64,000 nt of DNA from Pectinophora gossypiella (taxonomy: Eukaryota; Arthropoda; Insecta; Lepidoptera; Gelechiidae). The translations under genes were made by a program, and so were the position numbers. Shown piece by piece: positions 21,154 through 31,775 of this stretch. The DNA lies in assembly GCF_024362695.1 (NCBI RefSeq), contig NC_065420.1, forward strand, positions 7,471,920 through 7,535,919, read 5' to 3'. The first letter of the stretch is position 1. Each line of letters opens with the position of its first letter. The notes under the pieces were generated by a model. The model did no database searches. It saw only the letters and a program-made list of their open reading frames with translations, and had not been told where the DNA came from.

Positions 21154-22129
21154 TATTATGTAGGATAATGTTAAGATCTAAGTTTGTTAAATAGTATCAC
21201 AAAAATGTACTTATTATATTTACTTAAACATTTCACATTATCAAAACTATAATAGGATTGTTAACTACGGTTCAACTAGTGCAACCGGTCTGTGGAGTGT
21301 TTAAGAATGGTGTGGAGGGTAAGCATACAAAAATATAAATCATGCTACTTCGGTGTCACACCGTCATACGGTATGGTAGATAGGGTTTATGAATTTCGAC
21401 GGTATTGTAACAGACCGGCGGGCCTAGTGGTAAAGCGTCCGCTTCCAGTGTACGAAGTCGTAGGTTCGATTCCCAGCGAGGCAAAAGTCTTTTTGTATTT
21501 TTAAATTTCTTGAGTGGGAATCCAAAGTTAACCATTTTAGTTTTTAAGTAATTGTACGCGACGTATGAGGGCATTCGACCATTTCTTGTGTTTGAGGTCA
21601 AACCTGTGTCAACTGCAATTACTGGTCATTCAAAGATACCGACATAGATTGTGGAATTCATTGTGGATTTGTGGAATTTATCCTGGCAATTTTTATTTAT
21701 ATTTATTATTACTTACATTCAGTGTGGTGCTACAAAAAGGGGTGAGTCCATAAGTCATAGAAAGGGAGGATAGTTAATAGACAAACTTTAGTATTCTGCC
21801 TCGGTGACTAATCCGTACAATTTTATTGTTGTAGCCTACCGATACGCCCTTTTTGATGGACGAGACCTAGAGAATAATTTCATCATAACCATTATTCATC
21901 ATAACCATCCATAGCCCTGAGCTGCTAGCCGGTGGCAAGGTTTTGGCAGAGTTCCATCAACGTTGGCAAATAAAAACTCTCCTGGCGTCCAAGCATTAGA
22001 TTAAGTTTAGTTTTAGTTTTTTTCTTTTTGTTTTTATTTAGCTTGGCTCATATGTATTCTTTTATTTAAATTAGTTATTAAACCTACCATATCATTGATA
22101 GTGTTTTATCATTACCTCAACCCATAACA
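21154..22129 (+). repeat. 3' LTR of the Ty3/gypsy element
   Basis: Same 976 bp as the 5' LTR, with AATAAA at 21969-21974. It ends at CCCATAACA before the ACCC target duplication. Confidence 0.93.
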
Positions 22130-22154
22130 ACCCATTAGGGATTGCGGGCGTGAG

Positions 22155-22189
22155 TTTGTGTGTGTGTGTGTGTGTTTGTGTGTGTGTGT
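22155..22189. repeat. (TG)n microsatellite
   Basis: TG repeats interrupted by TTTG, 25 bp to the right of the gypsy target duplication. Confidence 0.9.
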
Positions 22190-22474
22190 ATATTTTCACT
22201 TACTGATCAAGATAATGAAACAACAGGTACTTGGTAATTGTTTCATGCTCTATTACAGCAAATTACAAGGAAGTGCAGGGGAAGTACTGTGACTGTACAT
22301 TTAATAGCATTTTTTATACTTTTATAACTATGACATCAAGTTACGATAAAGTAGTTGTTTTGTATGAAGGTTTTTTCCTAGTAAACTAAGTAGTTAAGGT
22401 TTTTAAAGCTAAGTTTATTTTTATTTACAATATTATCAAATGCTTATTAAAAATGCACACCTAAACCTTACAAA

Positions 22475-22831
22475 CATTGCGAGGCATGTGCCCCGTTCGT
22501 CCCGTACGACCCACGCGCACGCATCTCTATGTATTTATGCGTAGCATATGCCTCGCCACGAATATGAAGGTACACACATTGCGAGGCATGTGCCCCGCTC
22601 GCCCCGTACGACGCACGCCTCTCCGTGTATATGTGCGTAGGTATGCGTAGCATATGCCTCGCCACGAATATGAAGGTACACACATTGCGAGGCATGTGCC
22701 CCGTTCGCCCCGTACGACGCACGCCTCTCCGTGTAATTGTGCGTAGGTATGCGTAGCATATGCCTCACCACGAATATGAAGGTGCAGACATTGCGAGGCG
22801 TGCGTCGCACGGCGTGTGGGGCCTCGCAATG
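22475..22831. repeat. GC-rich tandem array with inverted ends
   Basis: Three units of 102, 106 and 106 bp, each starting CATTGCGAGGCATGTGCCCC (22475, 22577, 22683), plus a partial unit at 22789. The array closes with GGGGCCTCGCAATG, the reverse complement of its start. Units contain CGTACGAC and ATGCGTAGCATATGCCTC. Chance ORFs across it are repeat artefacts. Confidence 0.85.
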
Positions 22832-23495
22832 TTTGTTTCCATTTTTAGAACTAAAAGTTTTTCAATGAAAGAACCTAGAAGTGGGAACGATATCTTATTG
22901 TTGACCTCGATAGGGATATGGGCATGAGTTTACGTATGTACTTATACAAATAATTGAAAACATAATTCGCCTTACAAATAAAAAAATAACCAGGGATGAA
23001 CGTGGGTTTAAGTATTTGACAGCCAAGCAAAATTGAATCCAATTATCATACAATTCGACTGAACTTGAACGTCCATCCATGGTTTTTTATGTGTAAGGTG
23101 GAATAAGTTCTCCTTTCGTTTACCCAATGTCCCAAACTCCGTTCTAGGTATCGTTTCCTCGACATTTATGTTTGTTTTATTATTTATTGACAACAAGTAA
23201 TCAACGGTTAAGTACAACCTGCGTCAGTGAAGGATTTCTGTGAATCACCGGTCTTGTTCGGACGCATTTACATTTTTTATCTTACGACAAACAAGCTATA
23301 AAGGAGATAAGTTTAAAGGTTCCAGAAGAAACTTGTGTTTTATTTTTTATAAAGCCTTCATGAGGTAAATACGTCATGAATATAAATACATAAACGTCTG
23401 TAATCCCTAGGGTGGGCAGATCCAGACGTAATCAGAAGACATCTTAATAGGTCAGCTTTCATATGAAGTCCTAAGATGGATATGATGAACCATCT

Positions 23496-23766
23496 CTTCT
23501 TCTCTTCTTCTGTCGTGTGGGTTGTGAAGTGGAATACCAACCATCAACCCTGGTGTCAGGGTTACTATTGACAGTAAGTAGTAACCGCTTAACGTGCCTT
23601 CCGAAGCACGGATCATCTTACTTTCGGACAATCAGGTGATCAGCCTGTAATGTCCTAACCAAACTAGGGATCACAAAATGATTTTTGTAATATGTCCCCA
23701 CCGGGATTTGAACCCGGGACCTCCAGATCGTGAGCTCAACGCTCCAACCACTGGACTACGGAGGCC
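23496..23766 (-). mobile_element. SINE family B, first of an adjacent pair
   Basis: Tail TCGTGTGGGTTGTGAAGTGG at the left; head at the right with B box GGTTCAAATCCCGG and CCTCCGTAGTCCAGTGG on the minus strand. Confidence 0.78.
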
Positions 23767-24054
23767 GTTCTTCTTCTCTTATATGGGTTGAGAGATTAAT
23801 GTCCGACCTCATCAACCCTAGCATGAGGCTTACTATTGAGCACTTGACGTAGTTCATGTAACGATACATACTTACTTAAATAACCGACTGCTTAACGTCG
23901 TAGCCCTCCCTTACTTTCAGACCATCGGGTGATCAGTAACATCCTAACCAAACTAGGACTCACAAAGTAATTGTAGTGATGTGCCTCCACCGGGATTCGA
24001 ACCCGGAACCTCAGGATCGTGAGCCCAACGCTCAACAATGGAACACGGAGACCA
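23767..24054 (-). mobile_element. SINE family B, second of an adjacent pair
   Basis: Starts within a few bases of the preceding copy, same orientation, more diverged, with B box GGTTCGAATCCCGG on the minus strand. The pair is either a SINE dimer or an insertion into a SINE head. Confidence 0.7.
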
Positions 24055-24289
24055 TAAAATGCCCCGTGTGGTGTCAGATGATTAACCTATCGTCGATAAA
24101 ACGGTCGGTCATAATCTGTTTATCGGCTTTTAAGACAAGCCCGGGAAAATAAACAGTTAAACGCGTTCTATGTATTGAAACACAGCGAACCGCTCACAGG
24201 CCAGCATTCGACGTCACTAACATACCTAAACTGGATATGACTGGTTTCATTGCATCCTGAGTCCTTGACTCTTCTCTTATGATACATAC

Positions 24290-24475
24290 ATACATTAACT
24301 CACGCCTATTTCCCACAGGTGTAAGCAGAGACTATGGAATTCCATTTGCTTCGATCCTGACACACTTCCCTTGCTTCCTCCACGTCGTTTCATACACCCC
24401 GGTTCAGAGTAGATCTTACTAACTTTTTTCTAAGGACATCTCCAATTTGGTCAATGTACGTCCTTCTAAGTCCGT
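24290..24475 (-). pseudogene. RTE-type ORF2 3' remnant
   Basis: The minus strand reads VEEAREVCQDRSKWNSIVSA before a decayed end, and RRTYIDQIGDVLRK upstream, as in RTE C-termini. Frame-disrupted. Confidence 0.6.
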
Positions 24476-26248
24476 AGGTAGGTAGGTTCCATTATGGTAA
24501 AGACTTGTATTTATAATTAGAATAAAAACGAAGACAATCGTGTGATAATTGTGTGGCAGTTGGTGCCCGCGGCTTCGTCCGTATAGATTTATATTTATCG
24601 CGGTTGCTACTTTAAATCCGTTGATAGACATTTCTCCCTAAATAAGTCCCTGATCACCTTGTATCTATCTAACTATATGTTAATTATTATCCAAATGAAT
24701 TTTGCAGGTTAGGTGCGGAAAAGCAATAGAAAACAACAGACAGACAAAGTTATAATACTAGCATTAATAATAATAGTGTTTTATTTTTATTATTTGTGGG
24801 TAAAGTTCTATAAATAGTTATTACTTAAATGGTCTTTAGTTATTTTTATATTTTAAAAGCCACCGTCCGTCGCTGTGTATCGGTAGATTGAACATCTTGT
24901 CAGCAAAAAAGACATAAATCTTTTTTTTTATTTTAAACCTGAATATAACTGCTAGGCAAAGGCCGCTCCTTCATAAATAATGTGGCTCTAAGCCACTGAA
25001 TTCAACTTTATTGTGTTTGAATTTATGTTTCGATATCACGTGGTTTCCGGGTTTTGTGCCTTTAAATGACCATAGGCTCGCCTCTATTACATGGGACTTA
25101 AACATAGTTGGCGAAGAATGGGAACACATGGGTATGGGTATATATACTACACATCTCTGCCTACCCTTTTGGGGATACAGGCTTGATGTTATGTTATTGT
25201 AAGTAATAAATAGAATTATAATTGTATGTGGCACTCATAATTTCCTCATTCCCGCTTATTCTCTGTAAAAGACATCAACGCGCTCAAGGTACTAATTAAA
25301 ATAATTACGCTTTTGGCAACTGAGTAAGTACCTACTTTGAAGAAACGTCGAGAAAATCAAATACTTACTAAGAAACGTGTTTATTATAAAAAAAAATATA
25401 TTTTTATTTATAAACAAGGTAATGGTACGAGATCGTAAACAGTGTGAGTATAATAGGGCCTAGAAATTGAGCCAATATTATTATTATTCAGATTTGATTA
25501 AATTAAGGCTCCTGCCTCGTGTTAACACTTTATTATGTTGGTTAAATACACAGTGTAAATATTACAATAGAATGTAGTAATAATATGAATAGAATTTAAA
25601 ATATTTATTTGCGTAGAATAGATAAGATAAATATGAATTTTACGGGTGTATAGGGACCATCGATTCCCGCTACGGCGAGTCTTTTATACAGGTGTGTTAA
25701 TAAGGAAAACCAGAGTTCGTTTATTTGTGTAGAATTACGTTTATTTGTGATTAGATTCAAAACTAAAGTACAATTTCCAGTGCATCATGAATCAGAATAA
25801 TGACTTATAATTACTTGTACATCAAGTAAATGATACTCGTCAATCAGGATGGGAAATTAAGAATTTCCCGTCATTATGTGACGCGAACAATGTTGATGGA
25901 GGACATCAATACAAAATAGTTTAACGACATTAATGTACAGGAAAACCAGACGAGGAAAACGTTAACTATGTGATAGTTCAACGGAAAGGTTAATTCTTAA
26001 CATAATATTTACTTACTGGCAGTACGGTCGACAAATAAATGACGCCTACTTATTTACATACATAAAATAGTATATAATATATTATTATAATCACGGTTAT
26101 TACAAAACGAAGACTAAAAGATAAACTAGGTTTAAAATGTAGTCCTTATCACGAAAGAAGTACGGCGCGGCTGCGGCGCTACTGTCGCAGATTATGCATA
26201 GAATTTTATTATAACTTATCATTTAGTTTCATTAAAATCCGTCCTCCA

Positions 26249-26296
26249 GGGTTGATGGGGTTGGTAATCCACCTCACAACCCACACGATAGAAGAG
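26249..26296 (+). mobile_element. SINE family B tail fragment
   Basis: GTTGATGGGGTTGGTAATCC and CACCTCACAACCCACACGAT only. Confidence 0.5.
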
Positions 26297-27446
26297 AGAG
26301 AGGATTAAAATCCGTCAACATCTTTCGTAGCGAGTATTATTATTTGAAACCTAATTTATCTTTAGTCCTCATTTTGTATAACACTGTATCCGTATATACT
26401 ATCCTGACTCGACAAACCTCAAGTCCGTTGAAGTTGGTACATCTTTAATAACTTTTCTAAATATTGATAACTTATTAGTTCGACAACTTAATCTGCATAT
26501 TCAATTATGTATATAAAACCTCGATAAAGTATAATGCCTGTGTGTTTCGACAAACGTTTTGTTATTATTTGTTGTTGTATGTTCCTAGAATATGGGTTAT
26601 AAACACCTCGACCTTTCATAGTGTGCAGCACAAGGGCAGCCGCCGCGATACACACACCTTGACCATGGAACTACTTATTATAGTTATATGATGGACTATT
26701 ATTATTATTTATTAATTTTATCGATCAGAATCTGTAGTAAGTACATACTTACTATACATATAAGAATGCATGATTATCATCAGTATAATACAAAGGTACA
26801 ACCACTGATACAGCTATATAGCATTTGTCCGGCCAAGTAGTTAATGCCATAAAAAGCTACGGTACTATACTATGATTAGATTTAAATAACGCTAATGCAA
26901 ATCCATCACAACTTTATCAATCAATAAACTTTTGGGGTAGGCAGAGATCACAATGGGAAATATGCGTGGTCTTATGCATGTCTGTATCAATATCGACATA
27001 TAACAGAAATTAAAAACATGACATGATTATTATGCGGAAAACTGTAGTAATCTGGTTCAGTGGCCTGAAGGCTACATTCATAAACTGACTGTGGGGTTTT
27101 ACAAGTTTACAACGACGTACTTTTGACAGACGTCACAGGACCAGTTTATGCCAGATCTTGTGGCCGAGATAATGTCAATCAACAATCCTAATTAAGTAGT
27201 AATGCGTCACTCGCAAAATTATTGCGAGCAAATAATATAAATAATGAAAGTAAAAAAATATAAATTGAAAATGTTTAACGATTAAGGTGATGGATGAAGT
27301 AATATATTGAGTTTAGTTACTTAGTAATATTTTGATTTCGAGTGGTTACGTACTTAGTTAGGTTTTTATACTATAGAGCCTACTTTATCACTACCTCTGC
27401 GATATAATATATACAAGTACTTATATGCCCTTAAGCAAATTAAATA

Positions 27447-27468
27447 AAAAAAAAAAAAAAAAAAAAGT
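27447..27468. repeat. Poly(A) run
   Basis: An uninterrupted A run of about 22 bp, flanked by AAATAA and GTACTTATAAG. It may be an old retroposon tail; the body is not recognised. Confidence 0.8.
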
Positions 27469-28148
27469 ACTTATAAGTAATATACCAATTTTTAAATGAC
27501 TCTACAAATAATTATAAATTAGGAAGAATAAATTTAAAAAATCTCGAGAAAATATATTTTGGTAAGTATTTATTTTGTGTATATCTGTGATGAAACTTTT
27601 CTAATAATAAAGTGGAAAATATTAAAAATTCGTCTTGCTGTTTTTTTCTTATTTTTTTTTATCAGTCAGTTTTATACACCTTTGCCTAGCCCTGGGATGC
27701 AAGCGTGTTGCTATATATAATTATGTTGTTTTTCCCCTCTTTATTTAAGAGCTGCGCTCTTATCGGTGGAGTAATCGCCATTCCTCTCTTCTTCGTGCCA
27801 AATCCTTCACCTCCTGATACGATACGACCTGCACCTTCTCTTTTATGTTGAGTATATCATTTAAAAATAGCCCATGCGTTGGCACGCTTCGGTTTGCTTT
27901 AAGTATTAGACCATTATGAATAGATGTTTAAACAAATATTAATCTAAACAATAAATACACACGTGGGCGCTAAGTACGTCATACTCGTATAGTTCATACA
28001 TAATACATCCTTCTTATGAATCATGTCCACCAAGGCATTTATTTTTTGTAAGGTCAAATGATAATGTTGTTTTGAAGAGGGAAATAAGGCTCTCGATCTA
28101 AAAATACCTTTTTTGCGGTTAATGAATGAGCAAGCGAAACTAAACTAT

Positions 28149-28345
28149 ACTGGGTGTTAGTGACATCGTAACGAATACTGAGAGGGATGATTCAGACCAT
28201 GATTCTGAGTTAATATCTAGTGGAATTTTCCGTCGCAAAATTCATGAAATTTTGAGTTTTGTTTTTAATTATTTTCAATTCCATATTGTGTTTTTAGCTG
28301 CATAGAACCCAAATTTCAATAAAAAAAACAATAATGACAAATTAT
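28149..28345 (+). repeat. GTTAGTGACATCGTAACGAA MITE family, one arm plus centre
   Basis: GGGTGTTAGTGACATCGTAA, GATGATTCAGACCATGATTC and GTGGAATTTTCCGTCGCAAA, then the centre CCATATTGTGTTTTTAGCTG. The opposite arm is missing. Confidence 0.68.
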
Positions 28346-28374
28346 CGAAAATTTTCGATGTAATGGAGACAACA

Positions 28375-28530
28375 GCTGCTCGAACGGGTCAACGGCCACA
28401 CGCACCGAGCCGCGCGCCCCGCTCCGCACGCCCCGCTCCGCGCGCCCCGCGCCGCACGCCGGCGGCGGCGCGGCGGCGGCGCGGCCTACAAAGTAGGCAC
28501 TACGAACCGATCCTATTTCTTTCTCTGTCT
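28375..28530. other. CpG-rich low-complexity block in AT-rich DNA
   Basis: CCCCGCTCCGCACGCCCCGC repeats and GGCGGCGGCGCGGCGGC, then AAAGTAGGCACTACGAACCG and ATTTCTTTCTCTGTC. The latter part recurs at 29690-29745 and 29935-30022, so the block is tied to a dispersed repeat rather than being an isolated CpG island. Confidence 0.6.
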
Positions 28531-28965
28531 ATCGTAAATTTATAAATTTATTTTATTCTTATTCTTAAATGGACGGATAATCAACAGGCATAAAATTTAT
28601 GGAATACACGTCAATTTTAAGCAGAAATCTAAAACAACCGACAGAATTAAGTTGACAGCACACGTCAAACGGTTTGCATACCAGCGAGATACCTTTTTGA
28701 TTCGACCGGGTTATTCATTCATTTACTCATAGGAATCGGGGCCATCATCTACCTAAAACAGTTGAAACAGTAAATAATTGTATTGTTGTTGTCATTAGAA
28801 TAACTAACAACCAACTAACACAACCACCACAGATTAGGTAATTAGTTACCTACTATGTCAACCATCCACCAACTTAGTATGTAAGTACCTACGCAAAACC
28901 TCGCTACACAAAAATCGAGCGAGATCGCGTCTAGAATTGGGCGGACACTCCGCCAGAGTGTTGCC

Positions 28966-29163
28966 TATCGATATTCTATCGATACCTAGTTAAAAAAAAC
29001 CAATAGTAGGTACCTATCGATAGATCTTTTAGATCAATACCCATTATTATTACAAAGCAAGACCTATCGGTACTATCGCTAGTATCGATCTAAATGTACT
29101 ATCACTACTTTCGATAGTTTAGACAATTTTCAAGTTCAACAATTGATAATCTACCTATCGATA
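28966..29163. promoter_or_regulatory. Cluster of TATCGATA motifs
   Basis: Perfect TATCGATA at 28966-28973, 28977-28984, 29015-29022 and 29156-29163, plus TATCGATC (29083) and TTTCGATAG (29110). TATCGATA is the DRE recognised by DREF, and CGATA is bound by BEAF-32, in Drosophila. A role here is inferred. Confidence 0.45.
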
Positions 29164-29335
29164 GTTCGGCACCTCCGCCGCGTAGGCAATGTCGACATGT
29201 TCAAAGAAAAAAATTGTCCGAGAGGAGTGATCTTATTTTTCTTGTTACATGTTGGTACCGAGGTACTAAGTACTAAGTTATTCGTGGTTTTAAATCTCAT
29301 TGTTAAATCATCAGTAAAGAACTAATTAAACCTAT

Positions 29336-29573
29336 CCTGTTCTGTGTACAATATTCATGTAACGGCTACGTGCTTACATAAGTACCTAGTAGACGGGAGC
29401 AACGACTTAACGTACCTTCCGAAGCACGGATCATTTTACTTTCGGACAATCAGGTGATCAGCCTGTAACGTCCCAACCAAAGGCCTTATAAACAGATTTT
29501 TGTGACATGTCCCCACCGGAATACGAACCCGGACCCTCCGCATCCCATCGCTCAACCACTGGACCACATAGGC
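29336..29573 (-). mobile_element. SINE family B
   Basis: Body TTCCGAAGCACGGATCATTT and GGACAATCAGGTGATCAGCC, and a head ending CTGGACCACATAGGCC. The left tail is truncated. Confidence 0.7.
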
Positions 29574-29639
29574 CAAGAAGGTTCTAAGACATAATTAAAG
29601 GATCCTGGGACGCAAGACCTCCGAGTTAGGGCTTGTTTG

Positions 29640-29745
29640 ATCTGTCTTGATGGATACTCGGACGTGAATAGCCTCACGGATCAAGGGCAACGCGCGCCAA
29701 TAAAGTAGGCATTACGAACAGATACTAGGTATTTCTTTGAGTTGA
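29640..29745. repeat. AAAGTAGGCATTACGAACAG repeat, copy 2
   Basis: GGATCAAGGGCAACGCGCGC and CAATAAAGTAGGCATTACGA then ACAGATACTAGG. Confidence 0.55.
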
Positions 29746-29749
29746 TAGG

Positions 29750-29880
29750 TATCAAGTGAAGTTTCCTGTCGCCAAATTCATAAAAAAATTAGATTTTTTT
29801 CAGTCCCATATTGTGTTTTAAGCTGCATAGAACGCACATTTAAAATAAACAAATAAAAATTACTAATTATTAAATTTTAT
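29750..29880 (+). repeat. MITE centre fragment related to 28149-28345
   Basis: AAGTGAAGTTTCCTGTCGCC and CCCATATTGTGTTTTAAGCT then GCATAGAACGCACATTT match the central part of the 28-kb copy. Confidence 0.5.
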
Positions 29881-29934
29881 TAATGTCATCAATAATAATA
29901 ATAACGTATCTACAACTTCAGCTATGCGCAGGTG

Positions 29935-30022
29935 AATAGCCGGCGCACGGGTCAAGGGCAACGCTCGCCAATAAAGTAGGCATACGAACAGATACTATTT
30001 CTTTCTCTGTCACTTGCACCAT
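29935..30022. repeat. AAAGTAGGCATTACGAACAG repeat, copy 3
   Basis: GTCAAGGGCAACGCTCGCCA and ATAAAGTAGGCATACGAACA then ACTATTTCTTTCTCTGTC. Confidence 0.55.
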
Positions 30023-30039
30023 AAACATACTTCTCTCTC

Positions 30040-30160
30040 TCTCTCTAGTCGTCGGCTCGACTCGGCCGCGGCCGGTGCGTCGTCGGCGCCCTTAGTCGGC
30101 GCCTTTGATGCTTTGCGCTAACGCCGCCGCGCGCTTCCGCTCAGTCGAATACTAAGCTTG
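30040..30160 (+). promoter_or_regulatory. GC-rich promoter-like segment
   Basis: CGGCTCGACTCGGCCGCGGC ... CGCCGCCGCGCGCTTCCGCT is followed by CTCAGTCGAATA (TCAGT initiator-like, about 30140) and later a donor-like AAG|GTAAGG near 30441. It could be the promoter and first exon of an unseen gene, or part of the adjacent repeat. Inference only. Confidence 0.3.
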
Positions 30161-30796
30161 ACCCGAATCGCGTGATGTTTTTCGAGGATATTTTTTTCGT
30201 GTTTGTGAGTGTTTGTTTCATTCTGTAAATGAGTAGTGTCGACTATGATGATAGATCATAGACCATTTACTGCGCAAAAGTATGGAAGATTGTTGATGTT
30301 TATTAAAGAGCAAGGTGTTGTGTTTGTGAGTGCGTGTGATACCTACCTACCGCGGAGGAAACGCGATGTTGCATACCTACGTGACGTGACATGTTCTAGG
30401 GCACCTACCTAGGTACTTCATCCGAAGGAATAACAATTAAGGTAAGGCAAGAGTAGGGTTTTTATTGTTAATAAGTTAGGAACGTTTTAATAACTGGTAG
30501 GTAGGTACCGTGCGTGAAAAATCGTGGCAGTAGGTGTTCTACTTCAACAAACAACATTTTTAAACGTTGAATCACTAAGCATCTAAATACAAGAGAATGA
30601 AAACTCCTACCTAGATATCAACATCGTATCACGCACGCGTAACGTAGCCGCGCGTAAGTTTAGCGTCTGTGTGGCGCGTTGTTCGACTTACATTGCGGCA
30701 CAGTAAAAATTGAAAATCTTAATTAAACATTTGCGACAAGAAAAACACCCACCATCGTTTTTAGTACAATAAAATAGGCGTTCCATTTTTTTTTTC

Positions 30797-30832
30797 GTTA
30801 CGATGTCACTAACACCCTGTATTATTATGATA
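30797..30832 (-). repeat. MITE arm fragment
   Basis: TCGTTACGATGTCACTAACA then CCCTGTATTATTA, only the terminal arm of the family. Confidence 0.5.
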
Positions 30833-30889
30833 AAATTATATCCGCACTAAACATTTAGCCTCTTCCTTTTTGATGCGAACAGCAAAGGA

Positions 30890-31045
30890 CTAGAACTGTC
30901 TGCCGTCGTCGGTTTTTCCAACCGTTATAATCTGGGAGTCCTTAAGGCTAGAGTGAATAGGCATTTGCTAGGTAAGTGTGATCCACCCTAGACCACATCG
31001 ACCATCAGGTGAGATTGTGGTCAAACGTAAGCCTATTTTATTTAA
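30890..31045 (+). pseudogene. Non-LTR retroelement tail (NLGVLKARVNRHLLG)
   Basis: The plus strand encodes AVVGFSNRYNLGVLKARVNR then HLLGKCDPP-stop and a 3' UTR ACCATCAGGTGAGATTGTGG. Related tails lie in reverse at 11210-11290 and 46985-47110. Confidence 0.55.
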
Positions 31046-31407
31046 AATATATACGAGTATATGCATATATTTAAAAAATACTTTACTCAGTTATTTAAGG
31101 TACATTTGTTTCACAAAGTTATGTACTCTCACCCATAACTATTTTAGCACTGCCTAAATAAGTTTTGCCATCTACCTTTTTTTTGTTTTTAATTATATTG
31201 TATTGTTCTGTGTGCAATAACTACATAAATACCTCTATACGTGTATATACTTGGGAATTACGACTTTGGTGCTCTATCAAAATTACTTCCTGATGTCTAC
31301 AGCCTGTATCACGTAAGCTTTACGTGTCTGAAATCACATAGGAGAGATGATTTACCACAATGACCCTTATTATCCGTTTACGCTGATATAAATGGAATTT
31401 GTGAGCC

Positions 31408-31516
31408 TATAAAAGACGAAGTCTTCAGGACATGCGAGGAGAAACAGAAACATCATTTGAATATTGTGTACAATTAGAAGGAATTTGGTTTTTAATAGAC
31501 ACGAGTAAGGGTAAGA
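31408..31516 (+). promoter_or_regulatory. Proposed CSP-c promoter and leader exon
   Basis: TATAAAAG at 31408-31415 predicts a start near 31438. Candidate donors GTAAGG (31505) and GTAAGA (31511) end a short leader. The acceptor CAACAG at 32431-32436 lies 7 nt before the ATG at 32444. The intron between contains a SINE and a hairpin element. Inferred from motifs. Confidence 0.42.
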
Positions 31517-31775
31517 AATTATGTTTTTTTTTATATGATTAAAGTACTAAAATGATTAAAATATACTCACTTACTATTCAGGCTAAATAAAAAACGTAAG
31601 TATAGATATTCACATATTTTTAGCATTTCGTTAGAATCAGTTACGTTACGTAAACGAGAATAAACACTGTATTCTTTAGTATTTATTTTATTAATAAAGT
31701 AACAAAGATGACTTACACGAGTAGGGATTTCAAGAGTGAGTTTTTAATGTATACATTTATAAAAAATATTTAAGA

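Larger units (their letters stand above)
15186..22129 (+). mobile_element. Complete Ty3/gypsy LTR retrotransposon
   Basis: A 6944-bp element: two 976-bp LTRs, primer-binding site, gag, pol in the -1 frame, and a polypurine tract, with no env ORF. The host duplication ACCC flanks it (15182-15185 and 22130-22133). The LTRs are offset by exactly 5968 throughout and I saw no difference between them, so the insertion is recent. NPTE in place of NGQVE in the integrase suits an arthropod gypsy lineage; I cannot name the clade. Confidence 0.96.
24476..28148. other. Gene-poor AT-rich interval
   Basis: Contains a SINE tail fragment, an RTE tail motif (24950-24975), repeat scraps (GTGCCCGCGGCTTCGTCCGT at 24563; CATTTGTCCGGCCAAGTAGT at 26822) and simple sequence. 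No credible coding frame. Confidence 0.4.

Noticed and set aside
15171..22203. TATATTTTCACTTAC occurring just left of the gypsy element and again at 22189
   Set aside because: Considered as a long target duplication, but it is separated from the right LTR by about 60 bp including a TG repeat; the adjacent 4-bp ACCC fits better.
22468..22829. Overlapping 80-100-codon minus-strand frames rich in CTFIFVARHMLR-type repeats
   Set aside because: They follow the tandem repeat period and occur in three frames at once; open frames are a by-product of the GC-rich array.
28363..28545. Arg/Pro/Ala-rich 60-codon ORF (TGQRPHAPSRAPRSARPAPR)
   Set aside because: Composition follows from the GC-rich low-complexity block; no conservation or splice context.
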